Of a DNA stretch of 23,636 bases, positions 8,656 through 16,322 are shown piece by piece; position 1 is the stretch's first letter, and every line of letters begins with the position of its first letter. Both the position numbers and the translations under genes were made by a program. Under the pieces are notes generated by a model. That model had not been told where the DNA came from. It saw only the letters and a program-made list of their open reading frames with translations, and did no database searches. The stretch is taken from positions 1 to 23,636 of the forward strand of contig CAZZEX010000078.1 of the NCBI GenBank assembly GCA_964653285.1, written 5' to 3'. The DNA comes from CAZZEX01 sp964653285 (GTDB lineage Bacteria > Chloroflexota > Anaerolineae > B4-G1).

Positions 8656-8921
8656 GCCCGTGCCGTGGCTCGAATGCTTCCCTGTGTTGGCAACTGGGCC
8701 AGGGTTCTGAGAACAGTCTCTCGATCGGTGTGAAGCCGATAGGACATTGAGCCACGGGTGATGGCGAAACTCTTGCCACACAGAACGCACATGTAGCGTG
8801 GCTTGGTCCTGTCACTGCCATACGGACTGCCCGTAACCAGATTACCCATTCCTATCACGAGATAGGCTGGGCACTCTGGGTTATGGCAGGCCAGATTCTG
8901 TAGATCCAGCTTCACACTCAT
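8650..8921 (-). mobile_element. IS1-like transposase N-terminal remnant
   Basis: From ATG 8921 about 90 residues match the DNA-binding end of IS1-type transposases: a zinc ribbon with Cys12-x4-Cys17 and Cys45-x2-Cys48 (ACHNPEC, RYMCVLCGKSF), then the conserved run from SMSYRLHTDRETVLRTL to GSIRATARATG, which enters a helix-turn-helix. The match stops there, where the family would continue into a second helix and the DDE catalytic domain. Downstream bases instead encode GH15 in another frame. No terminal inverted repeats were recognised and no strong ribosome site precedes the start. The element has lost its catalytic half and cannot move on its own. Confidence 0.75.
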
Positions 8922-8960
8922 GGCGCAATCCGTGTGTAAGCCTTCACCAGCTCAGGCGTC

Positions 8961-11795
8961 TCACGGGACAAACAACATCCGTCTTGATACTCTTGCCGCA
9001 GGAATCCGTACGTAAGTCCATCTGCCGGGCTCGCTGTACCATGCACCATTGGCCAATACATTCAGATTCTCTGCTTGCGGGAGCAAGCGATCATCGAGTA
9101 TGACCTGCCGGAACCCAGTGTCTGGCACGAGTAAAGTGCAGGCGTAGGGTAGAGGGGGTACACTGACCTTCAAGTCACCCTTCGATTGAACTTCGAGGAT
9201 GAAGGAGTAAGTGGCTGACGTTAGCCCGTCGTGCCAATCGTAGGTAGTGCGTGTGGCTGCCGGGTAGAGTCGGATGATGAGATTCTCGTAGTGATCTAGC
9301 CTATTCCCGACCGGACTGCCCAGCCTGTAACCTTCTCCGGTGTTGATGGGCAGGACGGCGCCTTCGCGAACGAACACCGGGATGACATCCTTCGGTGTGG
9401 CATAGCTGATCCATGCTGCCCCTTCGTAAACCACCTGATTCCACAAGTCAAACCACCTCCTCTGCGGAAGGTAGACTTGCCTTTGCTGAGCGCCTGCTTC
9501 TAGCATGGGCGCGACCAGCAATGCTCGCCCAAAGAAATACTGATCTTCCAGATCTCGACATATCGGGTCATCCGGATACTCAAGCCACATCGCCCGCATC
9601 AGCGGTAGCCCAGTCCGGGCGCTGTGCCAGGCTTCGCTGTAGATATAGGGCAACAGGTTCATCCGCACGTTGGCGTAGAAGCGGTAGACAGAAACGACGC
9701 CTGGGTCACCAGTCCGCTCAGCGATGTTCCAGGGCGTCCGATCACGACAGGGCAGCCGGTGTTCGTTGAACTCTGAATGGTACTGCATAATGGGACAGAA
9801 GGCCGCCATGGCTGCCGCTCGCAGATAGAGCTCCGCTGAAGGGACCTCGCCGCTGAACCCGGCCAGGTCCCAACCCCAAAAGGGGATGCCAGAGATGCCC
9901 GCGTTCAGCCCTGCCAGGATGGAGGCGCGGAAGGCTTCCCAGGTCGAGTTCTCATCGCCGGCCCAGTGGCAGGGATAGGCCTGAGCGCCCGTGAACCCGG
10001 CCCGGCTGAAGGTTACCGCATCGCCACTACGCTTCTCCCGGGCAAAGCGGTGGTAGGCGCCCACGTACAGGTTGGGGTAGAGGTTCCACAGCTCGTCCCC
10101 TCGTCGCCCATCGGCGAAGCGTAGGTCCTGGCCCCATAGGTGTTCTCCGCCATCGGTCTTGAAGCCATCTATCCCCAGTTCCTCCAACAGATAGGCTCGT
10201 TTACTGAGCCACCACTGCACGGCTTCGGGGTTGGTGAAATCCAACACCAGGCCGCCGTGGAACCAGAAGGGCCGAATCCGATAGGGCTGGCCGTCGGCTT
10301 CCCGCACGCAGTATTCCTTCTCAATCATGTATCTTTCGTCTTGGTCATGCTGCGAGTGAGGTTCATCCAGCGCCTTCATCACCGGGACTTGCCACAAGAG
10401 CACACGGATCCCTAGACGGTGAAGTCCTTCGATCATGCCTTTGGGATCAGGCCACTGCCCTTCGGGTGGGAAGGTAAAGTCGTGGTAAGTGAAAGGTTCG
10501 TCGGCCGGCTTGGGTGTGTATTGGGCGTCGTTCCAGACGTAAAAGGTGGCTTCATCACTCCAGGCCTCGATGACCAGTACGGTAGCCGGGATACGGTGTT
10601 CGGTGGTCTTACGGACCTGCTCCATCACCCTGGCCTGGCTGTTCCACTCGTTGCCGCTCATCCAGGGCCCGAAGGCCCATAGTGGTGGCAGGGTCGGCTT
10701 GCTCGTCAGGTCTGCAAAAGTGGTAATGACCTGCTGCGGGGCACCGGCGATGACGTAGGACTCCAGGACTCCGTCCGGCCCCACTTCTGCGTCGAAAGAC
10801 CAGCTGGCTGTCCGGAAGGCTGCCAGGTCGTACGCAACGTGGCGACTGGTAGCGAGATACAGCCCATAGCCCTGGGAGGAAAGGAAGAAAGGCACCGGCA
10901 GGTAAGTCCGGCGCCCCTGGTTCTTACACTGGTCAAAGACCCGCACATCTAACTCGTTCCCGCGCTGATCCAGCGCGTTATACCGTTCCCCGAACCCATA
11001 GAAGGCTTCCCCGGGCGGGCTGGCGAAGGTCTGATGCACCCGCAAGACCCGGTCATCCTCACCTACAAGCCAGGTGAGAGGCTCCTTCTCCAGGAGAAGT
11101 GGAGTCCCGTCCGGCCTGGACACCTCCAATCTGTAGGGGCGGCGTTGGATGGTGACCCGCAGGTTCTCCGTGACCATGACGATGCGCTCTGCTGTTTCCT
11201 CCACCACGTGGTACGTCGCTCCGGTGGATGACCGCTGGCCATTCCCGGACGATCCCTCAGGCTCGTTGCGCTCGCGACCGCCGGGCGTTGTGGCGGCCAG
11301 CCGTAGACACAGCGCGTGAGGGGCGAGGAAGAGGATCGTCGCGCGAGGTTGCAAAGTTGGGTCGTCGCACGCGCACTGCAGTTCCAGGTGGTCCGGTGCG
11401 AGACGATACCCGATCACGTCCCCTGTGGAGCACCAACCGGCAACAACGAAGGAGAAAACCTCCGAGCTCAATAGCCAATCGCCCTGGCGCACATGCAAGC
11501 GGTAGGCGACTCGCTGCCCAGGACGAAAAGCCGGAAGCTGGATCCGCCAATAGCTCCGTTCGTCGTCATCCCTGACCCAACGGCCTTTGGTCTCTCTCTC
11601 TTCGTCCACACCCTCGACGACCCAGTTGGCCGACACCGTCTCGGCGGCGCCGGGTGGCCAGGTAGCCACCCCCAGTGTCACCGGTTGACCAGCAACGGGG
11701 TCTCGGGGGAAACGCTCGGTAGGCGCCTGCTCGCAGGGATGTTCCAGGCCACACGGATCGTGTAGCAGACCTTGCAAGCAGTATGTACCAGCCAT
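8961..11795 (-). CDS. GH31 family alpha-glycosidase
   Basis: The 944-residue protein starts at ATG 11795, 3 bases after the GH15 stop. Residues 1-120 form an extra beta-domain; then comes the GH31 N-terminal beta-sandwich with FYGFGERYNALDQRG, and the (beta/alpha)8 barrel. The nucleophile is Asp548 in FKTDGGE and the acid/base Asp614 in WAGDENSTW. LPLMRAMWLEYPDD and FFGRALLVAPM mark the end of the barrel and the C-terminal sheet domains. KTDGGE is closer to the KTDFGE of alpha-xylosidase YicI than to the WxDMNE of starch alpha-glucosidases, so the substrate may be an alpha-xyloside or an unusual alpha-glucoside. No signal peptide, so it acts in the cytoplasm on imported sugar. Length is at the upper end for the family. 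Confidence 0.92.
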   Translation of the reverse strand: MAGTYCLQGLLHDPCGLEHPCEQAPTERFPRDPVAGQPVTLGVATWPPGAAETVSANWVVEGVDEERETKGRWVRDDDERSYWRIQLPAFRPGQRVAYRLHVRQGDWLLSSEVFSFVVAGWCSTGDVIGYRLAPDHLELQCACDDPTLQPRATILFLAPHALCLRLAATTPGGRERNEPEGSSGNGQRSSTGATYHVVEETAERIVMVTENLRVTIQRRPYRLEVSRPDGTPLLLEKEPLTWLVGEDDRVLRVHQTFASPPGEAFYGFGERYNALDQRGNELDVRVFDQCKNQGRRTYLPVPFFLSSQGYGLYLATSRHVAYDLAAFRTASWSFDAEVGPDGVLESYVIAGAPQQVITTFADLTSKPTLPPLWAFGPWMSGNEWNSQARVMEQVRKTTEHRIPATVLVIEAWSDEATFYVWNDAQYTPKPADEPFTYHDFTFPPEGQWPDPKGMIEGLHRLGIRVLLWQVPVMKALDEPHSQHDQDERYMIEKEYCVREADGQPYRIRPFWFHGGLVLDFTNPEAVQWWLSKRAYLLEELGIDGFKTDGGEHLWGQDLRFADGRRGDELWNLYPNLYVGAYHRFAREKRSGDAVTFSRAGFTGAQAYPCHWAGDENSTWEAFRASILAGLNAGISGIPFWGWDLAGFSGEVPSAELYLRAAAMAAFCPIMQYHSEFNEHRLPCRDRTPWNIAERTGDPGVVSVYRFYANVRMNLLPYIYSEAWHSARTGLPLMRAMWLEYPDDPICRDLEDQYFFGRALLVAPMLEAGAQQRQVYLPQRRWFDLWNQVVYEGAAWISYATPKDVIPVFVREGAVLPINTGEGYRLGSPVGNRLDHYENLIIRLYPAATRTTYDWHDGLTSATYSFILEVQSKGDLKVSVPPLPYACTLLVPDTGFRQVILDDRLLPQAENLNVLANGAWYSEPGRWTYVRIPAARVSRRMLFVP

Positions 11796-11798
11796 AGC

Positions 11799-12938
11799 CT
11801 ATCCCCGACCAGCGAATTCGAGGGCGCGATAGAGGATTAAGTACATGGCGTGGGACCAAAGGAGAGGTTTAGCCACCGGCCCCCAGCGCGCCTCCCACTC
11901 GGCGTAGCGGTCGGGCGCCAGGAGGTGAGTAGACACCTGTTCCGGCAGGTGGCCGTCCGCGTCAGCCTGAGCCTCAACCCAGCGAAGCAGTTCCCTTGCC
12001 AGATCCCATTCTCCCACCTCAGTATAGTACCAGCCCAGCCACGCGGCCAGCAGCACCCATTCGCCACCACCGTAGTAAGTGTCGACCAGGTAGCGGTGCA
12101 CCCCTCCGCCGGGGCAGTGGAGATCAGTTTCGATGCGGTCCACCGTGGCGCGCATGATGATATCCCCTGGAGGCAAGAGGCGGTAGGGAGTGGCAACGCC
12201 AATGAGGCTGGCGTCTACGACGGCTGCGGGCTGACCGCGCACGGATGCTGTCTCCCCAGGAGGGCTGATGTGCTTTACCAGGTGCCCATCCTGCACACCG
12301 TGCTCCAGCACGAAGCGGCAGATTTCCTCAGCGACGTGCGCATGCGGCAGGTCACTGGTAGTGGTTGGCGCCAAGTGAGCATCGGTTGTCTCGGTGGCGC
12401 ATAGCCCGGCGTAGATAGCTGCCAAAGTGTGGGGGTGAATGTACTGCGGATGCTCCTCCCAGCAATCGTAATTTGGAAGCATCCATAGAGCTGAGAGATA
12501 GCGAACTGTGATTCGGACACTTTCAGCCACTTCGGTCAAGAAGGCTGTGTCACCTGTGATGGACACGTGCTCGGCCAGGGCCCACAACCAGGTGCCGTAC
12601 CCATCGAGCTGAAAGTTCCACCACTCGCTTGCAACCTCTTCTCCTTCTAACGTGTAACGGGTGTGGAGATAATCGCTGTCGTCCAAGGGGTGTCCTTCTT
12701 CCAGCCTGTCCAACACCCTGTCCACTTTCCAGGCATAGCGTCGAATCGTCCGATCCACCCACTGAAAGAACGCTCTGGCGCTACTATGTTCCCCCACACG
12801 ATCCATGGCGTGAGCGATGAAGCTGCCATCCCGCAACCAGCAATAGGCATAAGATGGAAAGTTGGGTGAAGCAATATAGGCACCGGAGTCGGCCTGGTGT
12901 CCCAGGATCACCTGGATGCTTCGAGTATAGAGGTCCAT
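11799..12938 (-). CDS. GH15 glucoamylase / glucodextranase-like enzyme
   Basis: The 379-residue protein starts at ATG 12938 behind AGGAGAG. It is the bare (alpha/alpha)6 catalytic domain of family GH15, which removes glucose from the non-reducing ends of alpha-glucans with inversion. Substrate-binding YCWLRDGSF is at 32-40, the general acid is Glu161 in YDCWEE, and the general base Glu333 in LPEQV. There is no N-terminal sandwich domain, no starch-binding domain and no signal peptide, so it fits a cytoplasmic enzyme for short imported oligosaccharides; GH15 members also include isomaltose-type and trehalose-cleaving enzymes, and the bond is not determined. It follows the binding-protein gene after a strong hairpin and is nearly joined to GH31. 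A truncated paralogue lies at 7765-8655. Confidence 0.9.
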   Translation of the reverse strand: MDLYTRSIQVILGHQADSGAYIASPNFPSYAYCWLRDGSFIAHAMDRVGEHSSARAFFQWVDRTIRRYAWKVDRVLDRLEEGHPLDDSDYLHTRYTLEGEEVASEWWNFQLDGYGTWLWALAEHVSITGDTAFLTEVAESVRITVRYLSALWMLPNYDCWEEHPQYIHPHTLAAIYAGLCATETTDAHLAPTTTSDLPHAHVAEEICRFVLEHGVQDGHLVKHISPPGETASVRGQPAAVVDASLIGVATPYRLLPPGDIIMRATVDRIETDLHCPGGGVHRYLVDTYYGGGEWVLLAAWLGWYYTEVGEWDLARELLRWVEAQADADGHLPEQVSTHLLAPDRYAEWEARWGPVAKPLLWSHAMYLILYRALEFAGRG

Positions 12939-12971
12939 TGCACTCTCCTGATTCCCGGTACCCGGGGTGAA

Positions 12972-13006
12972 AAGGCAAGGGGCAACACAACGTTGCCCCT
13001 TGCCTT
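12972..13006 (-). terminator. Perfect 15-bp hairpin between binding-protein gene and GH15
   Basis: AAGGCAAGGGGCAAC (12972-12986) and its exact complement (12992-13006) enclose a 5-base loop. On the minus strand the stem ends in TTTT, so it can act as an intrinsic terminator. It lies 15 bases after the binding-protein stop and 34 bases before GH15. Partial read-through would give much more binding protein than enzyme, as is common after malE-type genes; it could also shield the upstream mRNA from 3' decay. Confidence 0.85.
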
Positions 13007-13020
13007 GATCTCAGAGGCCT

Positions 13021-14367
13021 CTACCTTATCAACTCCTCGATCTGGATCTTGGCCTGATCCAGTGCCTCCTTAGGCGTAAGCTGGCCCAGCTTCACCTGAT
13101 CTATGAGCTTGTTCACAGCGTCCTGCATCTCGGCCTGACGTTCGATGACCGGCGGCACGATGGCATACTCCAGGGACTTGAAGACGGCCGGGCGGTTGGC
13201 TGGTGGACTCAGACTCAGGTAGTCCTCGAAGAAGGCCGGATTGTCGAGGGCTGGCAGTTCCCACCCGGATGCCACCCGGATTTGCGCCATCTCGGGGCTA
13301 CTGGTGAAGAACTTGACCCACTCCCAGGCTTCTTGGGGATGCCCGGTGGCGGCGAAGACCGACACAGCATTGGAGAAGAAGTGGGTGGCATGCTGCTTGA
13401 GACCAGGCTCGACCTGAATGTCCCACTCGAAGGGTGCATCCTGGAAAGCGGCGAACATCCAGATGCCGGTGACATCCATGGCGATCTTGCCAGCCTTGAA
13501 CAGATCGCCATCCGACATACCACCCATCTCGGCGTCGCTGGGCATGACCTCGTCCTCAGTGACGAAGCCGACCATCGTCTCCAGCGCCTCAATACACTCG
13601 GGGGCATTGATCGTCACTTCGGTCTTGTCTTCGTTGAACAAGCTGCAGCCGTTCTGGGCGGCCTTCTTGTAGAACTCCCAGAATTGGATGCCAGAGTGGA
13701 GACCCCAGACGCCAGCGTCGGCGTCGGTCAGTTCCTTCGCGGCCGCCACGGCGTCTTCCCAGGTCCAATCCTCTGTCGGATAGGACAGCCCAGCCTGGTC
13801 AAAGAGGTCCTCGTTGTAGAGCAGGAGCACCGTCGAGAAGGTCTCCGGCAGGCCGAGCTGCATCCCGTTGAAGTTGAACGCACCGTATGCCCGCGGGTAG
13901 AAGATGGCCGGGTCGAACGCCTCGTCGGCCTTGGCCAAGGGATCCAGATTCAGTAGCACCCCCTTGGCGGCGAAGCTGACGAAGTTCTCGTAGTTCAGCT
14001 CGAAGACGTCCGGGGCCGTCCCGCCGGCAATAAGGGTCTGCAACTTGGTGAAGTACTCGTCAAAGGCAGCTGTTTCCACCTTGATCTTGATGTTCGGGTA
14101 AGCCTGCTCGAAGATCTGGATCATCTCATCCAGGTCCTCCAGGTGGTCCGGCGCGGCGGAGAAGGTGAAGTAGGTGATGGTCACCGGTTCCAGTGGCTTG
14201 GTGGGCGCTGGAGTCGCTGTCACTACCACCTCTTTCTCTACTTCGACCGGTACCTCTACCGTTCGCTCCACGACGACCGGTGTTGGGGTGGTCGCTGGTG
14301 CACAGGCTGTCACAGCCAGGGCCAGCACCAGGAGCCCCGCTGGTAACACAAACAGATGCTTGGTCAT
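13021..14367 (-). CDS. Sugar ABC transporter substrate-binding lipoprotein
   Basis: The 448-residue protein starts at ATG 14367 behind GGAGG. A signal peptide ends LAVTAC, so Cys22 is the lipid anchor. A Val/Glu/Thr/Pro linker (about 26-58, with VVVTATPAP) of the style common in Chloroflexota follows. The rest is a family 1 extracellular solute-binding protein: YFTFSAAPDHLEDLDEM, FEQAYPNIKIKVE, LIAGGTAPDVFELN, GLPETFSTVLLLYNEDLFDQAG and GKIAMDVTGIW. It would capture an oligosaccharide outside the cell and pass it to the two permeases encoded just upstream. The matching ATPase is not in the window; many such importers share one from elsewhere. Neighbouring GH15/GH31 enzymes point to an alpha-gluco-oligosaccharide, by inference only. 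Confidence 0.93.
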   Translation of the reverse strand: MTKHLFVLPAGLLVLALAVTACAPATTPTPVVVERTVEVPVEVEKEVVVTATPAPTKPLEPVTITYFTFSAAPDHLEDLDEMIQIFEQAYPNIKIKVETAAFDEYFTKLQTLIAGGTAPDVFELNYENFVSFAAKGVLLNLDPLAKADEAFDPAIFYPRAYGAFNFNGMQLGLPETFSTVLLLYNEDLFDQAGLSYPTEDWTWEDAVAAAKELTDADAGVWGLHSGIQFWEFYKKAAQNGCSLFNEDKTEVTINAPECIEALETMVGFVTEDEVMPSDAEMGGMSDGDLFKAGKIAMDVTGIWMFAAFQDAPFEWDIQVEPGLKQHATHFFSNAVSVFAATGHPQEAWEWVKFFTSSPEMAQIRVASGWELPALDNPAFFEDYLSLSPPANRPAVFKSLEYAIVPPVIERQAEMQDAVNKLIDQVKLGQLTPKEALDQAKIQIEELIR

Positions 14368-14439
14368 TTTTTTCCTCCTCGGGTTTGTTTAGAAAATCAT
14401 ATGTACATGTGGCTAAAGCGCTGGAATCATATTCTTCTC

Positions 14440-14451
14440 GATCACCTCCTT
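14440..14451 (-). promoter_or_regulatory. Exact anti-SD complement in the malG-like / binding-protein gap
   Basis: The minus strand carries AAGGAGGTGATC, a full-length match to the 3' end of 16S rRNA, 72 bases upstream of the binding-protein start, which has its own GGAGG. The nearest ATG (14430) opens only MIPAL then TAG, at a long spacing. It may load ribosomes or regulate translation; no function is proven. Confidence 0.4.
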
Positions 14452-14468
14452 CAATTTGCCGGGGCAGC

Positions 14469-15356
14469 CTACCCCTTGATGCCGCTCAAGACAACACCTT
14501 TTACGAAGTACTGCTGTGCCAGGAGATACACAGCCAGCATAGGCACTACGGTGATCACCGTGCCTGCCATCACCAGATTCCACTGGGTGAGCCAGCGACC
14601 GTGCAGGGTGGCCAGCCCCACGGGCAGGGTCATCATATCCATGTCCCGCACGACGAGCAGGGGCCACAGGAAGGCGTTCCAGGATCCCATGAAGGAGAGC
14701 ACCCCCAGGCTAGCCAGCGCCGGCTTGCTCACAGGCAGGATGATGCGCCAGTAGACGGTCCAACGCGACGCGCCGTCAACGAATGCCGCCTCTTCCAATT
14801 CTCGGGGGATGGTCAGGAAGAACTGTCGCAACAGGAACGTGCCGAAGGCGCTGAAAACACAGGGCAGGATCAGGCCCTGATAGGTGTTGGTCCACCCCAG
14901 ATAGCGCATCAGGATGAAGAGCGGTGTGATGGTCACCTGGAAGGGGACCATCAGCGTGGCCAGGTAGACCAGAAACAATGCGTTGCTCCCTTTGAAACGC
15001 ATCCGGGCAAATGCATAGGCGGCCATAGAGCAGGTTACGAGTTGCCCCAACGTGGTCAGCGTTGCCACCAGCAGACTGTTAAAGAACATACGCCCGATGG
15101 GAAACAACTTGGCCAGCCGCACGTAACTGCTCAGGGTCAACGGCCGGGGAAAGAACTGGGGCGGCATGGTGAGCACGTACTGGTCGGCCTTGAGAGACGT
15201 GGAGAGCATCCACAGGAAAGGCACGATCATGAACAACGCGCCGATCACAAGAATAGCGTACAAGACCCCCTGCCGGGTGAAGTGAAGGAATCCGGCAACA
15301 GGCCGCGCTTTGGCTCTGATTGGTCTGGTCAAGGACCTGATCGCCGTCTCAATCAT
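14469..15356 (-). CDS. MalG-type sugar ABC transporter permease
   Basis: The 295-residue protein starts at ATG 15356, overlapping the upstream permease by 8 bases, so translation is coupled. Six membrane segments are visible, the first at about 31-52 (VLYAILVIGALFMIVPFLWML). The cytoplasmic coupling loop for the ATPase reads EEAAFVDGASRW..WRIILPVSKP, the EAA motif of binding-protein-dependent importers. FQVTITPLFILMRYLGWTNT and LRQFFLTIPRELEEAA are typical of the CUT1 MalG branch, and the protein ends in KGVVLSGIKG, a near-universal tail of that branch. It forms the channel with the MalF-type partner. Confidence 0.95.
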   Translation of the reverse strand: MIETAIRSLTRPIRAKARPVAGFLHFTRQGVLYAILVIGALFMIVPFLWMLSTSLKADQYVLTMPPQFFPRPLTLSSYVRLAKLFPIGRMFFNSLLVATLTTLGQLVTCSMAAYAFARMRFKGSNALFLVYLATLMVPFQVTITPLFILMRYLGWTNTYQGLILPCVFSAFGTFLLRQFFLTIPRELEEAAFVDGASRWTVYWRIILPVSKPALASLGVLSFMGSWNAFLWPLLVVRDMDMMTLPVGLATLHGRWLTQWNLVMAGTVITVVPMLAVYLLAQQYFVKGVVLSGIKG

Positions 15357-16230
15357 AGGTCACCCAATGCTTCTGCAGGCGCATTTGGAAAACCGTGGCG
15401 GTGAAGATCAACAGGAATAGGGCCCAGGATAGGGCGGCCGCATAGCCCATCCGGCTGTAGTCGAAGGCATTCTTGACGATCTGCTCTACCAGGACGCTGG
15501 TGGCTCCGGCCGGCCCCCCACCGGTCATGATCCGCACCTGATCGAAGACCTGGAAGGAGTTGATGAGCGACATGATCAGGGCAAAGAACGCGGTCGGTGA
15601 GAGCAAGGGTAGCGTGATGTAACGAAAGCGCTGCCAGCCCCCCGCACCGTCAATGGCTGCCGCGTCGTAGTACTCGGCAGGGATACCCTGCAGACCGGCC
15701 AGGAACATCATCATGACGAAACCGATGTCCTTCCACACGCTGGTGATGATGATGGCTGGCATGGCCCACTGCGGATCGAACAGCCAGGCTGGCCCATGGA
15801 TCCCCACCAGTCCCAGCAGATAGTTGACGATGCCGAACTTGGGATTGAAGATCCACTTCCATAGCAACGCGACGGCCACCCAGGCGGAGACTACCGGGAT
15901 GAAAAAGCCTGCGCGGAAGAGGATCACGCCTCTGAGTTTCTGATTCAGAATCACGGCCACGCCCAGGGCGATGACCATCACCAGCGGGATGTATCCGACG
16001 ATGAAATAGAGGGTGTGGGCCAGCGCTGACCAGAAGTTTTGGTCGTGGATCAGACGCTGAAAGTTGCCCAGGCCGGCAAAGTGCGGTGGCGTGAGCAGGT
16101 CCCACTCATAGAGGGTCAACCCCAATGAGGCCAGAATTGGAATGACACTGAAGACCGCGAGGCCGACCAGGCTGGGTGAGACGAACACCAGTACCCAGGC
16201 GAGCTTTCCCAGGCCCCTCTCTCCAACCAT
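15349..16230 (-). CDS. MalF-type sugar ABC transporter permease
   Basis: Start chosen at ATG 16230, with GGGAGAG 6 bases upstream; a longer frame begins at TTG 16245 but lies over that ribosome site. The 293-residue protein has six membrane segments, beginning at about 8-32, and the EAA coupling loop AEYYDAAAIDGAGGWQRFRYITLPLLSP. The short form without a large periplasmic loop is usual for CUT1 importers outside enterobacteria. It lies 92 bases after the ROK gene, with no terminator seen, so the regulator and importer may share a transcript. Partner permease gene overlaps its end. Confidence 0.95.
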   Translation of the reverse strand: MVGERGLGKLAWVLVFVSPSLVGLAVFSVIPILASLGLTLYEWDLLTPPHFAGLGNFQRLIHDQNFWSALAHTLYFIVGYIPLVMVIALGVAVILNQKLRGVILFRAGFFIPVVSAWVAVALLWKWIFNPKFGIVNYLLGLVGIHGPAWLFDPQWAMPAIIITSVWKDIGFVMMMFLAGLQGIPAEYYDAAAIDGAGGWQRFRYITLPLLSPTAFFALIMSLINSFQVFDQVRIMTGGGPAGATSVLVEQIVKNAFDYSRMGYAAALSWALFLLIFTATVFQMRLQKHWVTYD

Positions 16231-16322
16231 GATTATCTCTCCCAATAGTCGCTATATCGTTCCAGCGGGGTTGCCAGGCACTTTATTCGGTGGCTAAAGA
16301 AACTCGGGCCAAAAAAAGGCTG

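Noticed and set aside
14440..14451. GATCACCTCCTT on the plus strand, resembling the 3' end of 16S rRNA
   Set aside because: Only 12 bases match and the neighbouring sequence is not rRNA; it is better read on the minus strand as a Shine-Dalgarno-like site.
14193..15404. Plus-strand open frame of 403 codons
   Set aside because: It lies wholly antisense to the MalG-type permease and the start of the binding-protein gene, both certain, and its translation is Gln/His-rich shadow sequence.
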